The position numbers and the translations under genes are program-made. Source: Sarcocystis neurona (lineage: Eukaryota; Apicomplexa; Conoidasida; Eucoccidiorida; Sarcocystidae). Taken from it: a stretch of DNA of 64,000 nt. Positions 57,894 to 64,000 of the stretch are shown here, piece after piece. The notes under the pieces were generated by a model, which saw nothing but the letters and a program-made list of their open reading frames with translations, made no database searches and was not told the origin of the DNA. Position 1 is the first letter of the stretch. Every line of letters begins with the position of its first letter. Where the stretch lies: positions 9,240,055 to 9,304,054 of the forward strand of contig KL647288.1 of assembly GCA_000727475.1 (NCBI GenBank), given 5' to 3'.

Positions 57894-58958
57894 ATGCCTT
57901 CGTCGTGGCTTCGGATGCTGCTGCTCGAGTGCGCGTGCCATAAGTGGTGAGGCTCGTGCTGCCGCTAGTATATCGCTGGAGTGGCGTTGCTGGTGCTTCT
58001 GCAGATGTACTCTTGCGTACGTCCTATCACACTAGTGTATACGCTTGTGTCCCTTGCGGCGGCGCTTCCCGCGACTGTCGCTGCTGCTGGTGCAGGCCCG
58101 CGGATGTGCGAGCAGCAGAAGCGCGTTTGGACAGCGGGCGCCTCATGGTAGTGATCCCCCCCTTGGAAAATCTGCAGCATTATGACATCTACGCGGACGC
58201 GGAGCTCTTCCCTCTCCGCGTACCAGTTGACAGTACGTGATAGGGCTGCTTGCTTTCCAGTATGTAGCGGAGCTCTTCCCTCTCCGCGTACCAGTTGACA
58301 GGACGTGATAGGGCTGCTTGCTTTCCAGTATGTAGAGATGGTGCTGCTGCACTTCCTGCGCGACAACGGCCGCTTTGCCGTGCATCACCGTCCCCCCACG
58401 TAGGAACTGATCATCACAAAACAGATGATCACATGCGTGTATCACGAGGGTTACGCCGCTCTTGTACATCTCTGTGTGTGTGTGTGTGCATCCACGCTCC
58501 GGTCGCTCCTCGGTGTATCTGGTGTTCTGCCGTTTGCTGTACTCCGACAGTATACATAAATATACATATATACATACGTATATATATAGTCAGACGTGTA
58601 TCCGTCTATATATTCATACGTACACCTGCGTATCTTGAGTATTTATATACATATATATATATACATACATACGTTTATCACTCTGTTTGTACATACTTGT
58701 TCTGGACCTACAAATGCAGAAAAGCCACTTCCCTGGAGCGGCCTGAAGGGTTTCCGCATATATCACTCTCGCAGAGACTGGATTTTCAACTTTCACAAAT
58801 GGCAAAATCACTACCCTCCTGGCATCGACTTATTTGGTTTGAAGAAACAGGATGCCGTCATACGACAAGCAGATCCGAAAGAGGAACAGGAAGCCAGACG
58901 CATGGCTCAGCGCATCTCCAGCAAAAACTGGAGGCTATGGAGAGGTCCTAAACTCTAA
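57894..58958 (+). CDS. Small three-exon gene, unidentified but well formed
   Basis: Exons: 57894-57946 (ATG; donor GTGAGG), 58096-58232 (acceptor ggtgcag; donor GTACGT) and 58720-58958 (acceptor caaatgcag; stop TAA). Phases 2 and 1 match at both junctions, giving 142 residues. The sequence is free of homopolymer runs. Exon 2 carries GRLMVVIPPLENLQHYDIYA and LFPLRVPVD; exon 3 carries LPWSGLKGFRIYHSRRDWIF, then FHKWQNHYPPGIDLFGLKK, and a basic C-terminus (SSKNWRLWRGPKL). The Trp/Tyr/Arg-rich, compact, basic character suits a small subunit of an organellar complex such as a mitochondrial ribosome, but no family is recognised and that is only a guess. The second intron contains a decayed copy of the exon 2 end. 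Confidence 0.7.
58200..58335. repeat. 68-bp tandem duplication across an exon-intron boundary
   Basis: Units 58200-58267 and 58268-58335 are identical except for one base (t in copy 1, g in copy 2). Copy 1 holds the last 33 bases of exon 2 of the 57.9-kb gene and its GTACGT donor; in copy 2 the same site reads GGACGT and cannot serve as a donor. Confidence 0.95.
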
Positions 58959-58984
58959 GAAGACGTCGAATGCGGACCTTGCGC

Positions 58985-59001
58985 GCACGATATGTATCTC
59001 T

Positions 59002-59044
<43 letters not shown>

Positions 59045-59256
59045 TTGGCTGTGTGCAGGAGTACGCTATAAACGCTGCGTAGAGGGAGCCCTATGCGTAA
59101 GCTGACGCAAGCTCGACTGACGCGGGTGCTCCGATGAGGTGCCCGACCTTCAACGTGCGTCTTTTGCGTACGTGTTCACCTTGACGAGCACGTTCCACCA
59201 CTTCACAAGGATTTATTCGTCCATATATCCATTCGAGGTGTCAACAGATATGCTTT

Positions 59257-59293
<37 letters not shown>
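58985..59293. repeat. TA microsatellites bordering the gap
   Basis: (TA)n tracts at about 59003-59044 and 59259-59293; the second runs directly into the assembly gap. The DNA between them (59045-59258) holds no gene that I can see. Confidence 0.9.
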
Positions 59294-59760
59294 NNNNNNN
59301 NNNNNNNNNNNNNNNNNNNNNNNNNNNNNNNNNNNNNNNNNNNNNNNNNNNNNNNNNNNNNNNNNNNNNNNNNNNNNNNNNNNNNNNNNNNNNNNNNNNN
59401 NNNNNNNNNNNNNNNNNNNNNNNNNNNNNNNNNNNNNNNNNNNNNNNNNNNNNNNNNNNNNNNNNNNNNNNNNNNNNNNNNNNNNNNNNNNNNNNNNNNN
59501 NNNNNNNNNNNNNNNNNNNNNNNNNNNNNNNNNNNNNNNNNNNNNNNNNNNNNNNNNNNNNNNNNNNNNNNNNNNNNNNNNNNNNNNNNNNNNNNNNNNN
59601 NNNNNNNNNNNNNNNNNNNNNNNNNNNNNNNNNNNNNNNNNNNNNNNNNNNNNNNNNNNNNNNNNNNNNNNNNNNNNNNNNNNNNNNNNNNNNNNNNNNN
59701 NNNNNNNNNNNNNNNNNNNNNNNNNNNNNNNNNNNNNNNNNNNNNNNNNNNNNNNNNNNN
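59294..59760. other. Assembly gap (467 N)
   Basis: Unsequenced bases. The left edge is in a TA tract. On the far side, at 59761, the sequence restarts with a near-repeat of the 15 bases found at 59238-59252, followed by another TA tract (59784-59816). Translations crossing it are meaningless. Confidence 0.99.
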
Positions 59761-59781
59761 GTGTCAACAGATATGTCTTTG

Positions 59782-59816
<35 letters not shown>

Positions 59817-59819
<3 letters not shown>

Positions 59820-60801
59820 TTGTACTTGCAGATGTGTACGTAGTGTACGTAGGAAACCAGACCTGTGGCGCAGCGTACTCCGGTGCAGCGTCTGGAACTT
59901 GACGCCCCTAAGTCCCCTTCTCCCTCTAGGAATGTACGTCCTTGCAAGAGTAGTTGATACATAGAGCGACGACCTTTGTTGTGCTGGTTCGTCCACAACC
60001 AATGCATTCTACCACAACTGCGTCCGTAGAAAAGTAGATTTGTATCTGGCTTCTTATTCGCCTCCTGCCTACATACGTGTATAGACAAATAGACGTATGT
60101 AGGGTAATCCACGTTCTCTTTGCATAGCCACGTATTGTCACATAAAGGGGCCAGCAAACAAATAAAGAATACTACACTGAGGGCGACAGGTGGTGAGGGC
60201 ACACGAAAAGCGTGTGTGAAAGGCGAGCGCAGGCTCCCCACCACGCTTTTGGAGAAGCCGCTAGCAGGAGGTTCACCGTTACTTGTAGACATTTATGCGA
60301 CAGCCCATTACGCCTGTTCTTTGTAAATGGTGAGAGAAGCCAACGGTTTTTTTTCGCACCCTTCGTGTGCAGGTAGCCTCTGATCTTCGCTATACGCAAC
60401 GCAGCCTCAGAGGCTTGTTCAGGTGGAGGAAGTGACAAGCGTAAGAAAAGGACATCGTCGGGTAGCATTGTTGCATCTCGCGAACGTGAGCAGTACACGT
60501 ACATCTGTGGATATCGGCACCCCCTCTGGACCGCCAGCGCAGCGCTGGAGAGATGTCCATCGGGTCTACCACAAAAAAGTGCTACGCACCTAGGTTGATA
60601 CAACTGGTATACACCTGTCTTGATACACTCCTATCCGTGCACATTCTCTTCCCTTCCCTCCGCCATTTGCAACTAAGTCTTCATATGCGGAGGTAATCTT
60701 TTGCAGCTATTTTCACACACACGTATTCACCTATTTACAACCCTGTTTAAGTATCGATATGGCTACATGCGGTTGTGAGTAATTAAGAAGCGAACACATA
60801 C
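59817..60801 (-). other. Region with one possible minus-strand exon
   Basis: On the minus strand at about 60502-60340, after a gatatccacag acceptor, the sequence reads MYVYCSRSRDATMLPDDVLF then LRLSLPPPEQASEAALRIAK, which looks like coding. It may be the next exon of the minus-strand gene at 60802-62226, but the phase does not match the preceding donor, so an exon is missing or the boundary is wrong. The remainder shows nothing definite. Confidence 0.35.
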
Positions 60802-62226
60802 CCTGATGCGACTGCCTCTCTTCCTCACCGGAGGCATTCTGCCGGCCAGCCGCCCTCCCGCGGTATCGCCGACACGGGGAGATGCGCAGGTGTTCCCGGA
60901 TATCTGTGTTGTATTTGGGCAAGAATACCCGTGTCTCCATGTCTGCACATGGACGAGCTGTTAGACAGCGTATATCTACGGACACTCTAAGAGTGTCTGT
61001 GTAGCTATTGCCCAGCATCTTCAGCTTCCCGCGCGGCCAGAATACATGCAGATCTTCCGAGGTCGCACGTCTTCTCTCGTATCTCTGTTCGTGGGGCGCG
61101 GGCTGTTGTGACTGACCGGCTTGCTACTGTAGCCACTGCAGCTGCCATAGCTGCTGCAATAGCAGCTCCAACTGCCGTTGCTATCTGTCCTTTCGGTGCT
61201 GTGGCTGCGCCTGCTGCTGGCGTGAGTGGTGATACCGTAGCCGCCACAAGTAGCAGAGCACAGCATTTCCCGCCGAGGAACCTGAGCAGCTGCGCTGTGA
61301 CTGCGGCAGCGCTCCTGCTCCTGCTGCTGCCACTGCCCGTGTGTCTGCTGGTGACGCTGCTCCTGTGCTTGCTGCTGCTGGCGACATGCGACTTGGTGAA
61401 TGCTGCGCGTGACTGCACTCTGCTGCGTGGTCTCAAAGCCATGACCCTTCACCTGGTTAGTGGAAACCCTCCGTCACCACCGCACTCTTCCACACTGCTT
61501 CCGTGATCTCGTATTTGCGCCAAGATGTCCGCTGCTCCGCGTAAAGAGCTGCACACAAGATTACAGTCTAGTCAAACCGGTACTGCCATTCGTCACCAAA
61601 GAAATGGTACGGAATCGCATCGAAACATGCACACACCTTTGTACGCAGGCACTCCCGCGCGGGTTAAAAAATAAAAACACTTGTGTACTGCAACGCACAC
61701 AGCAGATACATCCATACGCAGTGGCCCACATGTAAGCCGACTAGACACACATATGCTATAGACGTTCAAGTCCACGCCTGTGCATACGGGCGCGTGGAAA
61801 GGCGTCGGCGGCGCATCACACACAAGGCCAATGCGACAACGCGCTCCGCAGTATTTCTGAGACAGTGGGAAGAGAATTTAGCTGTTAAGGTACTTCATAC
61901 TTTCCCTCGACGTGTTTCATTAGACGTGCAGACAGGTGTACATACGTGTGTGTCCGAGTATGTGCATGTACTCATGCATTTATATACGAATAAATGACGA
62001 GAACGACATTCGACACAGAGACAGATTGCATTTTTGGGTGTACTCGCACAGTTGGTGGTCCTCACCGTAGCAGCTGCTTGCATCGGGCTCTTCGCTCGCA
62101 GATGTCCTCGCCTTCCTTCAGCAGCTCGTTGAAAAGCTCTGCGTAACGCAGCAGAATGGCGCCAGAATAACAAACCAGAATATGAGACCTCCACACCTGC
62201 CTGCCCGTCTCGCTTCCAACAGCCTC
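60802..62226 (-). CDS. Two exons of an unidentified minus-strand gene
   Basis: Exon 62226-62066 lies between an excellent acceptor (tgtttatcatcccag) and a GTGAGG donor. It encodes a helical segment with VWRSHILVCYSGAILLRYAE and LFNELLKEGEDICERR. Exon 61123-60802 follows a tag acceptor and ends at a GTATGT donor. It encodes a basic N-terminal part (HEQRYERRRATSEDLHVFW), then PRGKLKMLGNSYTDTLRV and ETRVFLPKYNTDIREHLR. The first ends in phase 2 and the second begins in phase 0, so at least one exon is missing between them, perhaps in the CAG-rich part at 61.15-61.45 kb. The two exons may even belong to different genes. Start and end were not found. No family recognised. Confidence 0.5.
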
Positions 62227-63569
62227 CTGGGATGATAAACAACTGCCCCCCTGCGTGTGGGGGGAAGACGAGCTTCGACTAGAATCGAGAATAAAACATC
62301 ATATCAACCTAGCGCACCCGTTGTGCGCAGACCAAGCCTACGTGTACGGACTGTTGTTGCACTGCGTGTTCTACTGTTGGCTCCTTACTGCAACGGTGTA
62401 TGTACCGCAGCTAGGCGAGAGGAACAACTGGTTCGAATACCTCCGCGTTGATATATAATTTTGCGTAGAGGCGTGAACACTGCGATGAGGTACACATGGA
62501 CTGGCCACAGACAAACACGGGCGACGCGTGCTAGCATACAAGTCGGTCCAGCGAATTCGAAGGTTCACCTAAAATGCGTTCCAGGAAAGAGGAAGCGTAC
62601 GGACACAGCAGTGAACAACTGCGTCTGAACGACTTCTAGGATAGCAACACCAGGACCTACGGAAAGAGTCTCGGCAAATCAAGCAACAGAAGCAGCAGAT
62701 GCCGCGCTGTCACATTTCGCGCTTCAACGCCCCCGTCACCCATCTCCAGCAGATATGAAAAGAAGCAGTCTGAGACTTTCCTTTCTAAACCAGTCGAAGC
62801 CGCAGCACCAGCAGCAAAACTCCCGCACGGCACACTATTCTCATGATAGTCGCAGGCGCGCGTGCAGTACGTGCAGGATCTCACGGTCAACTATCACAAA
62901 CGTAAGACAATCCGGCAGACAAACAGCAGCACCACGCAGCGCAGAAACAGCGGAGCAGGGAAGCATTCGGTAAGATCCCACACACACAGTAGCGGTGTTC
63001 TTTCACATCCCAGGCTCTATTTACCTTCTCTGTACAGTTGAGAAACGAGCTCTCGCTGTAGAACGTCCTTCGCAGTATTCACCATGAAGTACATGACCGA
63101 CTTAGGCACGGCATCCGCTACGTTCTTCCTGTAAGCGCAGCATCAGCAGCACGGGACTTAACTTGCATTGCAGAGAAACGTGCAGCCTGAGCCATAGCGG
63201 GACACGCAGCAGGGCACCAGTAAACGGCAACATGCCTCTGTCAGCCACCCGCAGCCGTAGTCGCGCGTGACAACGGCGCAGTCATTCCCAGGCTGGCAAG
63301 ACATCGGCATCTGGTCCCTAGTGTTGAAACATGCACGTATGCACATACAAACATATATGGATATGGATAAATATATGTGTATATATATACATATATATAT
63401 ATACGCACACGCACAAGCATGAACGCATACGTCTGCAGCATATATATATATATATATATGTATAGCACGTCTGTACTTTATACGCATCTGGGTGGTGGTA
63501 TAATATATGGGAGATTACTACATTTGTAGGTCCCTACGGGTGTGGGATATGTGTCAGTAGACATGCAGC
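62227..63569. other. Unresolved interval with TA microsatellites
   Basis: A minus-strand frame at 62657-62890 (KVSDCFFSYLLEMGDGGVEA) may be an upstream exon of the gene at 60.8-62.2 kb. TA tracts occur at about 63378-63402 and 63440-63460. Nothing else is supported. Confidence 0.35.
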
Positions 63570-63780
63570 ATGAGTGAGCGCCCCGGTGCAAGAACCGCGC
63601 ATGCAGCAGCAACAGTACGAGAAGACAATAACTTCAACCTACGTCAGCAGCAGTACAGTCCGCGGCCCGCAGCCAGTTATCTACAACCTACGGAGCAGCA
63701 GCCGCGGAGTGGTGCCCACAGTAGCGGTGCACCCACAAAGGCAGAGCAGCAACGATACGAAGGGTAGTGGTGGAAGCTCG
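63570..63780 (+). CDS. Possible 5' exon of a gene near the right edge
   Basis: Two overlapping plus-strand starts are plausible. ATG 63570 gives a 65-codon Gln/Arg/Pro-rich frame (LRQQQYSPRPAASYLQPTE) that stops at 63767. ATG 63601 gives MQQQQYEKTITSTYVSSS then GPQPVIYNLR and stays open to 63972. A GTAGTG donor follows about 63766. CAG is in Gln phase in both. No family can be assigned; the rest of the gene, if real, is beyond the window. Confidence 0.3.
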
Positions 63781-64000
63781 TGCAGCGGCGCATGCGTTGA
63801 CAGCACCCGGCGGCAGCAGTTTCCCGGAGCACCACCTTCATGGCCTTCCAGGAAGAGGCACGCTGGAAGTCATGTAGGAGCAGTGGACCCTCTGCAGTAC
63901 ATAGGTGCTGTCTTCCATTTCAGACAGCACTTCGCCATCTGCTCTAAACACCTCAAGCAGCGGCAGCAGTAAGCGGCACGCGTGGTCCGCAGCGGCTTCT

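Noticed and set aside
59139..60292. Long translated frames across the N gap
   Set aside because: They consist of unknown bases flanked by TA microsatellite translated as Tyr-Ile repeats.
1..64000. Bacterial or viral features, CRISPR arrays, transposons
   Set aside because: No terminal inverted repeats, transposase or reverse transcriptase motifs, spacer arrays or operon spacing were seen. Simple repeats and short tandem duplications account for the repetitive signals.

Overview
The window looks like nuclear DNA of a coccidian apicomplexan, most probably Eimeria or a close relative such as Cyclospora. The reasons are: base composition near 50% GC; intron-containing genes with GT..AG junctions; very long exons full of (CAG)n trinucleotides read as poly-Gln, poly-Ala or poly-Ser; Ala/Gln/Ser tracts dropped inside otherwise conserved domains; and intergenic DNA full of TA and GT microsatellites and short acgta/tgcat words. 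CAG-rich blocks alternate with repeat-poor, feature-poor stretches. There is no operon logic, CRISPR array, or rRNA or tRNA gene that I can support. Genus and species are inference.

Layout. 0-8 kb: two minus-strand low-complexity coding blocks. The first encodes the start of a CCCH zinc-finger array and runs off the left edge; the second is Gln/Ser-rich and unidentified. 8-17.7 kb: weak coding signals only, ending in a 1-kb pyrimidine-rich block. 18.7-27.3 kb (+): a PAT1 homologue (mRNA decapping and decay scaffold), the best-resolved large gene, with four phase-consistent exons. 27.4-29.4 kb (-): a small unidentified gene converging on PAT1. 30.1-31.3 kb: probable but unresolved exons. 31.3-39.5 kb: repeat-poor DNA whose only clear gene is a secreted coiled-coil protein at 35.7-36.4 kb (+). 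42.2-50.6 kb (-): a large many-exon gene for a helical-repeat protein with a C-terminal RAP-like domain, likely an organellar RNA-binding factor. 52.1-56.5 kb (+): a possible signal-peptide exon, then a CAG-rich gene ending in an HSP20/alpha-crystallin-like domain. 56.8-57.2 kb (-) and 57.9-59.0 kb (+): two small genes arranged head to head. 59.3-59.8 kb: an assembly gap inside a TA microsatellite. 60.8-62.2 kb (-): exons of an unidentified gene. 63.6 kb: a possible gene start near the right edge.

Functional themes. PAT1 and the CCCH protein both belong to families acting on cytoplasmic mRNA fate, and RAP proteins act on organellar RNA. No co-regulation can be inferred. Exon calls were made by eye from splice consensus, reading phase and remembered family motifs. 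Where phases agree across several junctions (PAT1, most of the RAP gene, the 57.9-kb gene) I trust them; elsewhere coordinates are approximate. Because CAG/CTG runs contain no stop codons, many long Leu/Cys/Ala-rich open frames here are antisense shadows.
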